In this document: in pieces, positions 54,645-63,678 of the stretch | Layout of the letters: the number at the start of each line of letters is the position of its first letter | How positions within the stretch are numbered: the stretch's first letter is position 1 | Source of the DNA: Scopulibacillus darangshiensis | GTDB taxonomy: Bacteria > Bacillota > Bacilli > Bacillales > Sporolactobacillaceae | Length of the DNA: 64,000 nucleotides | Direction of reading: 5' to 3' | Assembly: GCF_004341035.1 (NCBI RefSeq) | Contig: NZ_SLXK01000001.1 | Location: 248,001-312,000, forward strand | Made by a program: the position numbers and the translations under genes | The notes under the pieces: generated by a model | Told to the model about the DNA's origin: nothing | Databases searched by the model: none | Seen by the model: the letters and a program-made list of their open reading frames with translations, nothing else

Positions 54645-55274
54645 ATGGAATTGAACAAACGTCAAAAAATGATTATTGAAATAACCAAGGAAAGCGGTCC
54701 GATAACTGGGGAGCAGATTGCGGAGAAGTTAAATGTCACACGGGCAACATTAAGACCCGATTTAGCAATATTGACAATGTCGGGATTCTTGGACGCAAGA
54801 CCGCGTGTGGGTTATTACTACACCGGTAAAACCCAATCACAGCTATTAACAGATAAAGTGAAAAAAATGACGGTTAGTGCATATGAGTCGATCCCGGTTG
54901 TCGTACAAGAATCATCATCGGCTTACGATGCCATATGTGCCATGTTCCTTGAAGATGTCGGAACACTGTTTGTTGTCAATAAGGACAGTGTATTAACCGG
55001 AGCGCTTTCAAGAAAGGATTTATTAAGAGCTAGTCTTGGCAATCAAGATCTCTCTACGATACCCGTAAGTGTCATTATGTCTAGAATGCCAAACATCACA
55101 CTTTGCCACAGTGACGATCTGGTTATTGATGTTGCAAAATTATTGATTGAGCGGCAAATTGACGGTCTCCCGGTTGTGAAAGAAACTGGGAAGGGCTTAG
55201 AGGTTATAGGCAGGATTACCAAGACAAATATCACCCGCGCTTTTGTTGAACTTGCAGAAGGAGAATTTGAATAA
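54645..55274 (+). CDS. ccpN: Gluconeogenesis repressor CcpN
   Basis: CcpN represses gapB, pckA and the sRNA SR1 under glycolytic conditions, sensing ATP/ADP. The 209-residue protein has an N-terminal HTH (NKRQKMIIEITKESGPITGEQIAEKL) and two CBS domains (about residues 80-209). AGGGCGGTGA precedes ATG 54645. The order ccpN-yqfL is as in Bacillus subtilis, where yqfL follows and modulates it. Confidence 0.94.
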   Translation: MELNKRQKMIIEITKESGPITGEQIAEKLNVTRATLRPDLAILTMSGFLDARPRVGYYYTGKTQSQLLTDKVKKMTVSAYESIPVVVQESSSAYDAICAMFLEDVGTLFVVNKDSVLTGALSRKDLLRASLGNQDLSTIPVSVIMSRMPNITLCHSDDLVIDVAKLLIERQIDGLPVVKETGKGLEVIGRITKTNITRAFVELAEGEFE

Positions 55275-55293
55275 TACATAGGAGGGATCATAA

Positions 55294-56109
55294 GTGTTTA
55301 AAAAGAAAAGTGGTTTAATATATATCGTATCAGATTCTGTGGGAGAAACCGCCGAGTTCGTCGTTAGAGCAGCGGCGAGCCAATTTCAGGCGATCGAAGT
55401 CGATGTTGAAAAATTCCCTTACGTCAGTGATATTGACACAGTGGATGAGATTATCCGATCAGCAGTGGAAAGTTCCGCCATGATCGCTTTTACACTAGTG
55501 GTGCCTGAAATCAAAAATTATCTTATGGCTCAGGCAAAGGAGCAGCATGTCGAATACGTGGACATAATGGGGGCAACGATAAATAAAATGGAGCAGATAT
55601 TCGCTGAAACCCCAACACATAAGCCAGGCTTAACACATAAACTTGATGAAGATTATTTTAAAAGAGTTGAAGCCATTGAATTTGCAGTAAAGTATGATGA
55701 CGGTCGTGATCCCCGGGGCATTCATCGCGCTGATATTGTCCTCGTCGGCGTGTCACGGACATCAAAAACACCATTGTCTCAATATCTCGCACTCAAAAGG
55801 TTAAAAGTAGCAAATGTCCCTGTGGTCCCAGAGGTTGATCCCCCAGAAGAATTATTTGAAGTTGACCCGGCAAAATGTTTTGGTCTTAGGATACAAGCGG
55901 AACAATTGAATCATATAAGAATAGAACGACTTGCCGCTCTAGGACTTGATGCTGGTGCTAATTACGCAAAAATTAACAGAATAAAAGCCGAGTTGGATCA
56001 TTTTGAACGGATCGTGGAAAAAATCGGCTGCAAAGTCATTGATGTATCAAATCGAGCCGTGGAAGAGACGGCAAATAAAATTTTAACGTTATATTTAGGT
56101 AAAAAGTAG
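55294..56109 (+). CDS. yqfL: PPDK-type regulatory kinase/phosphatase YqfL
   Basis: A 271-residue DUF299 protein related to the pyruvate, phosphate dikinase regulatory protein. It has the P-loop-like [15 protein letters not shown] (about residue 152) and conserved IADRLLALGL-like segments. In Bacillus subtilis YqfL positively affects CcpN. No PPDK gene is in this window, so the target is unclear. AGGAGGGATCATAAG precedes the GTG start. Confidence 0.93.
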   Translation: MFKKKSGLIYIVSDSVGETAEFVVRAAASQFQAIEVDVEKFPYVSDIDTVDEIIRSAVESSAMIAFTLVVPEIKNYLMAQAKEQHVEYVDIMGATINKMEQIFAETPTHKPGLTHKLDEDYFKRVEAIEFAVKYDDGRDPRGIHRADIVLVGVSRTSKTPLSQYLALKRLKVANVPVVPEVDPPEELFEVDPAKCFGLRIQAEQLNHIRIERLAALGLDAGANYAKINRIKAELDHFERIVEKIGCKVIDVSNRAVEETANKILTLYLGKK

Positions 56110-56171
56110 GTAATTATTGGCATAAGGATTTTTAGAGGATTTAGGCAAAGGAGTTGCGGATTATATTTTAA

Positions 56172-56187
56172 ATGTATTATAATACAT
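56172..56187. repeat. 16-bp perfect palindrome in yqfL-yaiI gap
   Basis: ATGTATTATAATACAT is a perfect inverted repeat with a TATAAT in its centre. It could be an operator overlaying a -10 element of the yaiI-dnaG-sigA operon. The remaining interval 56110-56303 holds no gene. Confidence 0.4.
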
Positions 56188-56303
56188 ATTTGTGATTAAA
56201 ATAACAATGATAGTTAAATTGGCTACCCTTCGACAAATTTCGAAAAATTTAAACATGATTTACCATGAAGGATTTTGATAAGGAGATATAGAATAAAGAA
56301 CAT

Positions 56304-56762
56304 ATGGTAAAGGATAGACGCCTATTCGTAGATGCTGATGCATGTCCCGTGAAAAATGAAATACGTGAAATGGCAATAAAGTATGACATATCACCATTTT
56401 TTATTGCATCGTATGCACATTTTGGCCCTAACCGCGGCCCAGAGTGGATTTTTGTCGATCCTGATCGTGAAGCGGCTGATATTTACATCGTCAATCATGT
56501 CCGAAAGGGTGATGTTGTCGTTACTCAGGACATGGGACTTGCCAGCCTTTTAACGGGCAAGGAGGTTTATGTTTTAACAGCAAACGGTAAATTATTAAAT
56601 GAGGAAGACATGCCCCATATCCTTCATAGAAGGTACCTGTCATACAAAGAACTTTCAGCCGGTCATCGAATTCGCGGGCCTAAGGCTTTTAGTTCAACAG
56701 ACCGCCGGAATTTTTGCCTAACCTTAGAAGAGCTCCTTAGCCAATTACAAGGCAAAAGCTAA
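56304..56762 (+). CDS. yaiI: YaiI/YqxD family protein (UPF0178)
   Basis: A 152-residue protein with the UPF0178 hallmark FVDADACPVKNEIREMA near its N-terminus and HVRKGDVVVTQDMGLASLLTG in the middle. The fold is related to PIN-like nucleases; the function is unproven. It precedes dnaG and sigA as in Bacillus subtilis, where it is called yqxD. AAGGAGATATA lies rather far upstream (about 15 nt). Confidence 0.92.
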   Translation: MVKDRRLFVDADACPVKNEIREMAIKYDISPFFIASYAHFGPNRGPEWIFVDPDREAADIYIVNHVRKGDVVVTQDMGLASLLTGKEVYVLTANGKLLNEEDMPHILHRRYLSYKELSAGHRIRGPKAFSSTDRRNFCLTLEELLSQLQGKS

Positions 56763-56793
56763 TATATTTAAGCGCATTGGTGGTGCATGGCAC

Positions 56794-58593
56794 ATGCGGT
56801 TACCAGAAGAAACAATCGAAAAAATACGAACATCTCTGGACATTGTTGAGATTATTGGTGAATATGTTCAATTAAAGAAACAGGGAAGGAACTATTTTGC
56901 CGTTTGTCCTTTCCATAATGAACATACACCGTCATTCTCTGTGTCCCCGGAAAAACAAATTTTTAATTGCTTCGGCTGTGGGGTCGGCGGCAACATCTAT
57001 ACCTTCATTATGGAAATTGAAGGATTGTCATTTGTTGAAGCTGTTTATTTTTTGGGTGAAAAGGCAAATGTAGATTTACCAAATCGCGAGTCGGCCGGAC
57101 GTGAGAATGAACCTAAGAATCGGGAGAAGGAAACTTTATATCATGCTTTAGAGCTGTTAGCAAAGTTCTACCATTTTCTTATTAATGATGCCCGATATGG
57201 TCAGGCGGGGAAGGCTTACTTAATACAACGGGGGTTTGATGAAACCTCGATTGACAAGTTTCAGCTTGGCTACGCTGTTAACTCTTGGGAAACAGCCACA
57301 CGCTTCTTGAAAAAAAGAGGGGTGCCTCTAGAACTTATGGAGGATGTTGGTCTTTTATCAACACGTCAGTTTGATAATAAATATTTTGACCGGTATCGCA
57401 ACCGTATTATATTTCCTATCTGGAATCATAGAGGCAAAACTGTTGCCTTTGCCGGGAGAGTCCTGACGGACGAAAAGCCCAAGTATTTGAATACGCCGGA
57501 ATCTGTGATTTTTCATAAAGGCAAATTGCTCTACGGTTATCATTTGGCAAGAGCTTCTATAAAACAAAAAAATCAGGTGGTTTTATTTGAGGGTTATGTT
57601 GATGTCATTAAAGCACATCAGGCCGGTGTGACAAATGCTGTTGCCTCTATGGGAACATCTTTAACTGAGGAACAGGCAGGACTTTTAACTAGAAATGCCG
57701 AAAGTATTATTATATGCTACGATTCTGATGAAGCGGGAATTAATGCCACTTTCAGAGCAGCTGAAATGCTGAAAGACAGCGGAAGAATAATTAGAGTGGC
57801 AAAAATACCAAAAGGTCTAGACCCCGATGACTACATTAGTAAGTTTGGCGGAGAACGTTTTAGGAACGATGTAATAGGGGCCAGCCAGACACTTATGGCA
57901 TTTAAGATGGATTTCCTTAAAAACGGTCGAAAAATGCAAGATGAAGGAGATCGGATGCGCTATATCGAAGAAGTATTAAAGGAGATAGCCGATCTTCGTC
58001 AGGCGGTTGAACGCGACCATTATTTAAGGCAGCTATCCGAGGAATTTTCGATTTCTCTGGATGCGCTCAAACAGCAGCAATTCCAAATTTACCGGCAGCG
58101 GCAAAAAAAGGGCAAAGCCCGCGATTTATCAAAGCCAGTAAAGTATAAAAACCAAATAACGTTATATCCCGCTTACCAAATGGCAGAGCGACAGTTGCTC
58201 GCACATATGATGAGAGATGTGGACATCGCAGAGCGGGTGCAAGATGCTATAGGCGGCTTTTTTAACATTGATATCCATCAAGCATTGGCGGCTCATTTAT
58301 ACGCATTTTATTCTGAAGGAAAACGAGCGGATATCAGTGCATTTATTCAACGTTTGAGTGATCCGGAATTACAGAAGACTGCTTCTGACATTGCCATGAT
58401 GCAGGTCAATGAAAGGGCGTCTGAAAAAGAAATCGATGATTATATCCAACAGGTTATAAAACAGTCTCATACCGCTTTAATTGAGGAAAAAGAGGACGAA
58501 AGAAAAAAGGCGGAACAAAATCATGATGACGACCTGGCAGCAAGATTACTTGCGGAAATCATTTCAATGAAAAAAGAGATGATGAGGCATTAA
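56794..58593 (+). CDS. dnaG: DNA primase DnaG
   Basis: DnaG makes RNA primers for replication. The 599-residue protein has the N-terminal CHC2 zinc domain (Cys38, His41, Cys59, Cys62 in CPFHNEHTPSFSVSPEKQIF then CFGCG), the TOPRIM domain with LFEGYVDVI (about 265) and ICYDSDEAG (about 308), and a C-terminal helicase-binding domain. Length is normal. It is followed 36 bp later by sigA, the macromolecular synthesis operon plan. Confidence 0.96.
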   Translation: MRLPEETIEKIRTSLDIVEIIGEYVQLKKQGRNYFAVCPFHNEHTPSFSVSPEKQIFNCFGCGVGGNIYTFIMEIEGLSFVEAVYFLGEKANVDLPNRESAGRENEPKNREKETLYHALELLAKFYHFLINDARYGQAGKAYLIQRGFDETSIDKFQLGYAVNSWETATRFLKKRGVPLELMEDVGLLSTRQFDNKYFDRYRNRIIFPIWNHRGKTVAFAGRVLTDEKPKYLNTPESVIFHKGKLLYGYHLARASIKQKNQVVLFEGYVDVIKAHQAGVTNAVASMGTSLTEEQAGLLTRNAESIIICYDSDEAGINATFRAAEMLKDSGRIIRVAKIPKGLDPDDYISKFGGERFRNDVIGASQTLMAFKMDFLKNGRKMQDEGDRMRYIEEVLKEIADLRQAVERDHYLRQLSEEFSISLDALKQQQFQIYRQRQKKGKARDLSKPVKYKNQITLYPAYQMAERQLLAHMMRDVDIAERVQDAIGGFFNIDIHQALAAHLYAFYSEGKRADISAFIQRLSDPELQKTASDIAMMQVNERASEKEIDDYIQQVIKQSHTALIEEKEDERKKAEQNHDDDLAARLLAEIISMKKEMMRH

Positions 58594-58629
58594 TGATGAG
58601 AATTAAGAGTATTGGAAGGAGGGGATCAA

Positions 58630-59739
58630 ATGGCTGAGAAACCAAATAAGACAGACCACGAACTGACCATTGATCAAGTTAAGGAGCAACTGGTTGAAAC
58701 GGGGAAAAAACGCGGTATGCTGTCTTATCGTGAAATCGCCGAACGTTTGGCGCCATTTGATCAAGACTCGGAGCAAATGGATGAGTTCTATGAATACCTT
58801 GGTGATCAAGGTGTTGATGTAATGGAGGAAATCCATGAAGCTGAACCAAGCGGAGGCAATGAAAAAGAGGAAGAATTTGACCTCAGCGATCTCAGCGTGC
58901 CCCCCGGAGTCAAAATCAATGACCCAGTAAGAATGTATTTAAAAGAAATCGGCCGTGTTGACCTGCTATCGGCTGAAGAAGAAATTAACTTAGCAACAAG
59001 AATTGAAGAAGGCGATGAAGAAGCGAAGCGTCGGCTTGCTGAAGCGAACCTCAGGCTCGTTGTCAGTATTGCTAAGCGTTATGTAGGCCGCGGCATGCTG
59101 TTCTTGGATTTGATTCAAGAAGGCAATATGGGCCTCATTAAGGCTGTTGAAAAGTTTGATTATCAAAAAGGCTTCAAGTTCAGCACCTATGCGACATGGT
59201 GGATTCGTCAGGCGATTACTCGTGCGATTGCTGATCAGGCGCGTACGATTCGGATTCCAGTTCACATGGTTGAAACGATTAATAAACTGATCCGCGTCCA
59301 ACGCCAGCAGCTTCAGGATCTAGGCCGTGAACCTACACCTGAAGAAATTGGAAAAGAGATGGAATTGCCGCCGGATAAGGTAAGAGAAATCTTGAAAATA
59401 GCCCAAGAACCTGTCTCTTTAGAAACACCGATTGGCGAAGAGGATGATTCTCACCTAGGCGATTTTATTGAAGACCAGGACGCACAGGCACCGTCAGACG
59501 CGGCAGCTTACGAACTACTTAAAGAACAACTTGAAGATGTTCTCGATACTTTGACTGATAGAGAAGAAAACGTCTTACGGCTGCGGTTTGGTTTGGATGA
59601 CGGGCGAACTAGAACTTTGGAAGAAGTGGGTAAAGTTTTTGGTGTAACCAGGGAACGCATTAGACAAATTGAAGCCAAAGCTCTAAGGAAGCTACGTCAC
59701 CCAAGCAGAAGCAAACAACTTAAAGATTTTCTAGAATAG
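58630..59739 (+). CDS. sigA: Primary RNA polymerase sigma factor SigA
   Basis: The housekeeping sigma factor, 369 residues. It has region 1.2 with [13 protein letters not shown], region 2 with [20 protein letters not shown] and [15 protein letters not shown], region 3, and region 4.2 with [20 protein letters not shown]. An acidic region 1.1 is present. ATG 58630 with GGAGGGG upstream was chosen over a start at 58612. A clear terminator follows. Confidence 0.98.
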   Translation: MAEKPNKTDHELTIDQVKEQLVETGKKRGMLSYREIAERLAPFDQDSEQMDEFYEYLGDQGVDVMEEIHEAEPSGGNEKEEEFDLSDLSVPPGVKINDPVRMYLKEIGRVDLLSAEEEINLATRIEEGDEEAKRRLAEANLRLVVSIAKRYVGRGMLFLDLIQEGNMGLIKAVEKFDYQKGFKFSTYATWWIRQAITRAIADQARTIRIPVHMVETINKLIRVQRQQLQDLGREPTPEEIGKEMELPPDKVREILKIAQEPVSLETPIGEEDDSHLGDFIEDQDAQAPSDAAAYELLKEQLEDVLDTLTDREENVLRLRFGLDDGRTRTLEEVGKVFGVTRERIRQIEAKALRKLRHPSRSKQLKDFLE

Positions 59740-59749
59740 GTCATTCCAT

Positions 59750-59786
59750 AGCTTACTTTCATTTGAAGGTAAGCTTTTTCTTTTTA
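59750..59786 (+). terminator. dnaG-sigA terminator
   Basis: AGCTTAC-TTTC (59750-59760) pairs with GAA-GGTAAGCT (59765-59775) around ATTT and is followed by TTTTCTTTTT. The rest of the interval, to 59970, is AT-rich with no gene seen. Confidence 0.9.
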
Positions 59787-59973
59787 AGTTATATCTTGTT
59801 GGGTCTTGTTTTTTTAATTCCTACCTATATTTTACTGACTTTTGTTATGATTTGCAAATACAAGTTTTTTAAATAATCATTTTCTTTTAAAGGAAAGAGC
59901 GGGTGATGAGCCTCCTGTCGGTTATTTAAACTCCCATTATTTCATATAAAATTTTTTAAATTTTTTCAAAAGA

Positions 59974-60020
59974 TTGAAACGCAATGCGCAATCATTTTAT
60001 AATAGTTGTAAGCGCATACA
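59974..60020 (+). promoter_or_regulatory. Promoter and cre-like site of the acyl-CoA dehydrogenase gene
   Basis: TTGAAA (59974-59979), 18-bp spacer and TATAAT (59998-60003) are followed by TGTAAGCGCATACA (60007-60020), which fits the CcpA operator consensus TGWAANCGNTNWCA with one mismatch and overlaps the expected start site. This suggests glucose repression of the fatty-acid genes. Confidence 0.65.
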
Positions 60021-60049
60021 AGCGCGTGACACGAAAGGGAGAGAGACAG

Positions 60050-61189
60050 ATGAATTACGATTTAACAGATGAGCAACAAATGATTTACAAAATGATGAAG
60101 GAATTTTCTGATGAAGTTGTTGCTCCGGGCGCTGAACAAAGAGACAAAGATAAGGCGTTTCCGAAAGAAATCTTTGATCAGTTGGGGAAACTCGGTATTA
60201 TGGGATTGCCTTTTCCAGAGGAGTACGGGGGAAGCGGTGCTGATACCATTAGTTTTGCCATAGCGGTGGAAGAGCTAAGCCGGGCTTGCGGTTCAACAGG
60301 AATTACTTACTCTGCCCATGTATCTTTGGGAGGAGCCCCGCTTAATCTCTTTGGTACAGAAGGACAAAAAAAGGATTACTTAGTCCCAATTTGTACAGGT
60401 GAATCGCTTGGAGCTTTCGGATTGACTGAGCCTAACGCCGGTTCGGATGCCGGCGGCACTGAGACCGAAGCTAAGCTCGTTAATGGCGAATGGGTCATTA
60501 ATGGCAGCAAATGCTTTATCACAAATGCTTCCTATGCAAAAATTGTCCCTGTGACAGCCATTACCGCAAGAAAAGATGGGAAGAAGGAAATAAGCGCCAT
60601 TATTGTACCAACAGATAAAATGGGGTTTTCCGTCAAAGCACCGTACGAAAAAATGGGTTTGAACGCATCAGATACAACGGAAATTTATGTGGAAGATGTC
60701 CATGTCCCTGAAGACTTCATGCTTGGAAAACGCGGAGAAGGCTTCAAACAGTTTCTCATTACTTTAGACGGGGGAAGGATAGGTATTGGTGCGATGGCTG
60801 TTGGCATTGCTCAGGCAGCCTATGAGAAGGCCCTGGCGTACGCCAAAGAAAGAACACAATTCGGAAGATCTATTTCAAAGTTTCAAGCTATTCAATTTAA
60901 ACTCGCCGACATGGCGATGAAATTAGAACTAGCCCGAGGTATGTTGTACAAGGCTGCATGGCTGAAAGATCATGGCCGTAAATTTTCAAAAGAGGCATCT
61001 ATGTGCAAACTTTACGCATCAGAAATTTGTATGGAAACTTGCCGAGATGCCATTCAAATTCATGGCGGCAACGGCTACATGAAAGAATATCAAGTTGAGC
61101 GCTACATGAGAGATGCAAAATTGCTTGAAATCGGTGAAGGGACATCTGAGGTTCAACGGATGGTCATAGCAAGAGAAATAGGCTGTTAG
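60050..61189 (+). CDS. Acyl-CoA dehydrogenase
   Basis: A 379-residue FAD enzyme that oxidises an acyl-CoA to the 2-enoyl-CoA. It shows MGLPFPEEYGGSGAD, LTEPNAGSDAGGTET, the FAD-binding WVINGSKCFITNA, GERIGIGA-like GGRIGIGAMAVGIA, and the C-terminal IHGGNGYMKEYQVERYMRDAK; the Glu in MKEYQVERY is the likely catalytic base. Chain-length preference (short or branched chain) is not decided. ATG 60050 follows GGGAGAGAG. The gene lies between sigA and cccA, not a usual neighbour in Bacillus subtilis, and pairs with the next gene. Confidence 0.93.
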   Translation: MNYDLTDEQQMIYKMMKEFSDEVVAPGAEQRDKDKAFPKEIFDQLGKLGIMGLPFPEEYGGSGADTISFAIAVEELSRACGSTGITYSAHVSLGGAPLNLFGTEGQKKDYLVPICTGESLGAFGLTEPNAGSDAGGTETEAKLVNGEWVINGSKCFITNASYAKIVPVTAITARKDGKKEISAIIVPTDKMGFSVKAPYEKMGLNASDTTEIYVEDVHVPEDFMLGKRGEGFKQFLITLDGGRIGIGAMAVGIAQAAYEKALAYAKERTQFGRSISKFQAIQFKLADMAMKLELARGMLYKAAWLKDHGRKFSKEASMCKLYASEICMETCRDAIQIHGGNGYMKEYQVERYMRDAKLLEIGEGTSEVQRMVIAREIGC

Positions 61190-61276
61190 GCTAGAAAATT
61201 GGAGAGAAACTTTGTCATATAAAGAGATAAAAACCCTTATTTGCTAGAAAAGATTTTTTAAGGTGTGGTGATTGGA

Positions 61277-62899
61277 ATGGCAAAGTTAATAAATCAAACA
61301 ATTGGCGAGCTCCTATCGGATCGGGTAAAACAGAGCGCGGACCAGGAGGCTGTTGTATATTCAAGCCGCGGTCTCCGTTTTACATACAAAACTTTCTTTG
61401 AAGAAACAACAAGGCTGGCTAAGGGGCTGATGGGACTAGGGATTAAAAAAGGTGAACACATTGCTGTCTGGGCCACCAATGTTCCGGAGTGGATCCTGCT
61501 CCAATTTGCCTCCGCAAGGATCGGTGCGGTGCTTGTTACTGTAAACACAAGTTATCAGGAAAAGGAACTTGAATATTTACTAAAACAATCGGACACGACA
61601 ACATTATTCCTGATAGATGCCTATAAAGGAGTATCTTATACAGATACTGCAATAAAAGTATGGAAGTCAGGTGCCTGTCCAAAGCTGCAAAGGATGGTTT
61701 ATATCGGTGATGAAGGGCCGCCTGATCATATGTTGCATTTTAATAGCCTTAATGGACTAGGGGAAGAAATCACAGATAAGGCTCTTAAAGAAAGGGAGAC
61801 ATCACTGGAACCCGGTGATGTGATTAACATGCAGTACACATCGGGAACGACCGGATTTCCAAAAGGTGTCATGCTCACCCATTTGAACATTATTAATAAT
61901 GCCTTCCAAGTGGCAACAGCTATGGGGCTTAAGGATGGGGACCGCCTGTGTATTCCCGTTCCTTTATTCCACTGTTTTGGATGTGTTATGAGTACATTGG
62001 CATCCGTAACCGTAGGGGCTGTAATGGTGCCTGTTGTCACATTTGATCCCGAGGAAGTTTTAAGGGTTGTCGAAGCCGAAAAGTGTACAGCTTTGCATGG
62101 TGTGCCGACGATGTTTATCGCAGAGATGAATCATCCTCATTTTGAAGATTTTAGAATTAATACCCTTAAGCGGGGTATTATGGCTGGCTCCACCTGTCCG
62201 ATTGAGGTGATGAAGCAGGTTATGGAAGAGATGGGCATGACGGATATTACGATTGCTTACGGTCAAACAGAATCATCTCCGGTCATCACCCAAACGAGGA
62301 CGTATGACTCAATCGAACGGAAAGTGAATACCGTCGGACAAGTGCTTCCATTAGTTGAAGCAAAGGTGATTGATCCTGTGACTGGAAAAGAATCCGGGAT
62401 TGACATTCAAGGGGAACTTTACACGCGAGGCTATCATGTCATGAAGGGGTATTATAATAATGACGCTGCCACAAATAGTGCCATTGACGATGAAGGTTGG
62501 CTTCATACAGGCGACCTGGCGACGGTTGATAGGCATGGTTATTATAAAATAACAGGCCGCCTAAAGGATATGATTATTCGCGGCGGAGAGAATGTCTATC
62601 CGCGTGAAATCGAGGAGTTTTTATATTCCCACCCGGATGTTATGGACGTCCAGATCATCGGGATTCCTGATGAAAAGTATGGTGAAACTGTGGTGGCATA
62701 CGTTCAAAAAAGACAAGGTACATCCCTTGATGAGGCAAAACTTAAGGACTATTGCAAAGGCAAAATTGCCTTTTACAAAATCCCAAAGCATATCCTTTTC
62801 ACCGATCAGTACCCTATGACGGCCTCGGGAAAAATACAGAAATATAAACTTAGGAGCCTGGCACAGGAGCAACTTAAAATAAAAAAGGATATGATCTAA
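61277..62899 (+). CDS. AMP-forming acyl-CoA synthetase
   Basis: A 540-residue ANL-superfamily ligase that activates a carboxylic acid to the acyl-CoA. Core motifs are YTSGTTGFPKGVMLTH (about residues 186-201), YGQTESSPV, the hinge GRLKDMIIRGGENVYPREIEEFL and the C-terminal catalytic Lys in PMTASGKIQKYKLR. It probably supplies the substrate of the dehydrogenase 76 bp upstream; the acid could be medium chain or branched. ATG 61277 was chosen with AAGGTG upstream. An end hairpin of the dispersed family follows. Confidence 0.92.
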   Translation: MAKLINQTIGELLSDRVKQSADQEAVVYSSRGLRFTYKTFFEETTRLAKGLMGLGIKKGEHIAVWATNVPEWILLQFASARIGAVLVTVNTSYQEKELEYLLKQSDTTTLFLIDAYKGVSYTDTAIKVWKSGACPKLQRMVYIGDEGPPDHMLHFNSLNGLGEEITDKALKERETSLEPGDVINMQYTSGTTGFPKGVMLTHLNIINNAFQVATAMGLKDGDRLCIPVPLFHCFGCVMSTLASVTVGAVMVPVVTFDPEEVLRVVEAEKCTALHGVPTMFIAEMNHPHFEDFRINTLKRGIMAGSTCPIEVMKQVMEEMGMTDITIAYGQTESSPVITQTRTYDSIERKVNTVGQVLPLVEAKVIDPVTGKESGIDIQGELYTRGYHVMKGYYNNDAATNSAIDDEGWLHTGDLATVDRHGYYKITGRLKDMIIRGGENVYPREIEEFLYSHPDVMDVQIIGIPDEKYGETVVAYVQKRQGTSLDEAKLKDYCKGKIAFYKIPKHILFTDQYPMTASGKIQKYKLRSLAQEQLKIKKDMI

Positions 62900-62913
62900 T
62901 CGTTAATCGCTGT

Positions 62914-62942
62914 CTTGCTCGCCGATCGGCGAGTTTTCTTTT
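62914..62942 (+). terminator. Terminator of the acyl-CoA ligase gene
   Basis: A perfect 16-bp palindrome CTCGCCGATCGGCGAG (62917-62932) is followed by TTTTCTTTT. On the minus strand it reads AAAGAAAACTCGCCGATCGG, matching the shared core of the 3'-end hairpin family. Confidence 0.9.
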
Positions 62943-63114
62943 CAAGGAATTTACGGTAAGCGCAACAATGTTGTTCATTAAAAATAAGGAAAAAAACACC
63001 GTTAACCCTTTTCTTAATTGCGAATTTACAGTAAAATAAAAAAGGATTCTTTTATTCATTCGGTTTGAAGGCTCATAAACAGCAAAATATGCATACATAA
63101 GGAGGCAAGTTAAG

Positions 63115-63471
63115 GTGAAACGTAATCCACTCATGCCGTTCGCTCTTATCGCAACACTGGGTATTGTTTTTGTTATCGTCTTATCCGTTTGGGGCGGCAA
63201 TATCGTACAAGACCGTCAAGCTAAGAAGAACGGCGGCGGCGAAAAACAGGAACAAATGAAGCCGGATAAAATTTTCGCCCAAAACTGCAGCTCTTGCCAC
63301 GGACAAAATCTTGAGGGCGGCGCTGGGCCCAACCTTCAAAAAATTGGATCTAAAATATCTAAAAAGCAAATTTTAGATCAAATTAAAAATGGCGGCGGTG
63401 GCATGCCTGGTAATCTTATATCAGGAGATGCCGCTCAGAAAGTAGCCGATTGGCTGTCCAAAAAGAAATAG
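63115..63471 (+). CDS. cccA: Membrane-anchored cytochrome c550 CccA
   Basis: A 118-residue small c-type cytochrome. It has an N-terminal membrane anchor (about residues 7-27), a charged linker, the heme-binding CSSCH (about 58-62, C-x2-C-H) and a later GGMPGN that supplies the axial methionine. It carries electrons on the outer face of the membrane. Start: GTG 63115 after AAGGAGGCAAG. Its place between sigA and trmK matches cccA of Bacillus subtilis. Confidence 0.94.
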   Translation: MKRNPLMPFALIATLGIVFVIVLSVWGGNIVQDRQAKKNGGGEKQEQMKPDKIFAQNCSSCHGQNLEGGAGPNLQKIGSKISKKQILDQIKNGGGGMPGNLISGDAAQKVADWLSKKK

Positions 63472-63476
63472 CCTAC

Positions 63477-63516
63477 AAAAACGATCACCGAACTTAACCG
63501 GTGATCGTTTTCTTTA
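63477..63516 (+). terminator. cccA terminator
   Basis: AAAACGATCACCG (63477-63489) pairs perfectly with 63499-63511 across a 9-nt loop, then T-rich sequence follows. Confidence 0.93.
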
Positions 63517-63571
63517 TACTTTAAAAATGTTTAAGTTTCGCTAAAGCGAAAAAGCGGAATAAAGTATAAGT

Positions 63572-63621
63572 GCAACTAAGGCTTTCGCCATTAAGATTGG
63601 CGATAAGCCAAGTTTTCTTTA
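63572..63621 (-). repeat. Dispersed 3'-end hairpin element, copy B
   Basis: The plus strand shares GCAACTAAGGCTTTCGCCAT and TAAGCCAAGTTTTCTTTA with copy A at 17744-17795. On the minus strand GGCTTATCGCCA pairs with TGGCGAAAGCC around a 6-nt loop. Here it is not at a gene end but between cccA and trmK. Confidence 0.75.
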
Positions 63622-63678
63622 AGCAATGGATTCGTTATGATAAAGTAGAGTCAAATACATAAGTAAATGGTGATGAAA

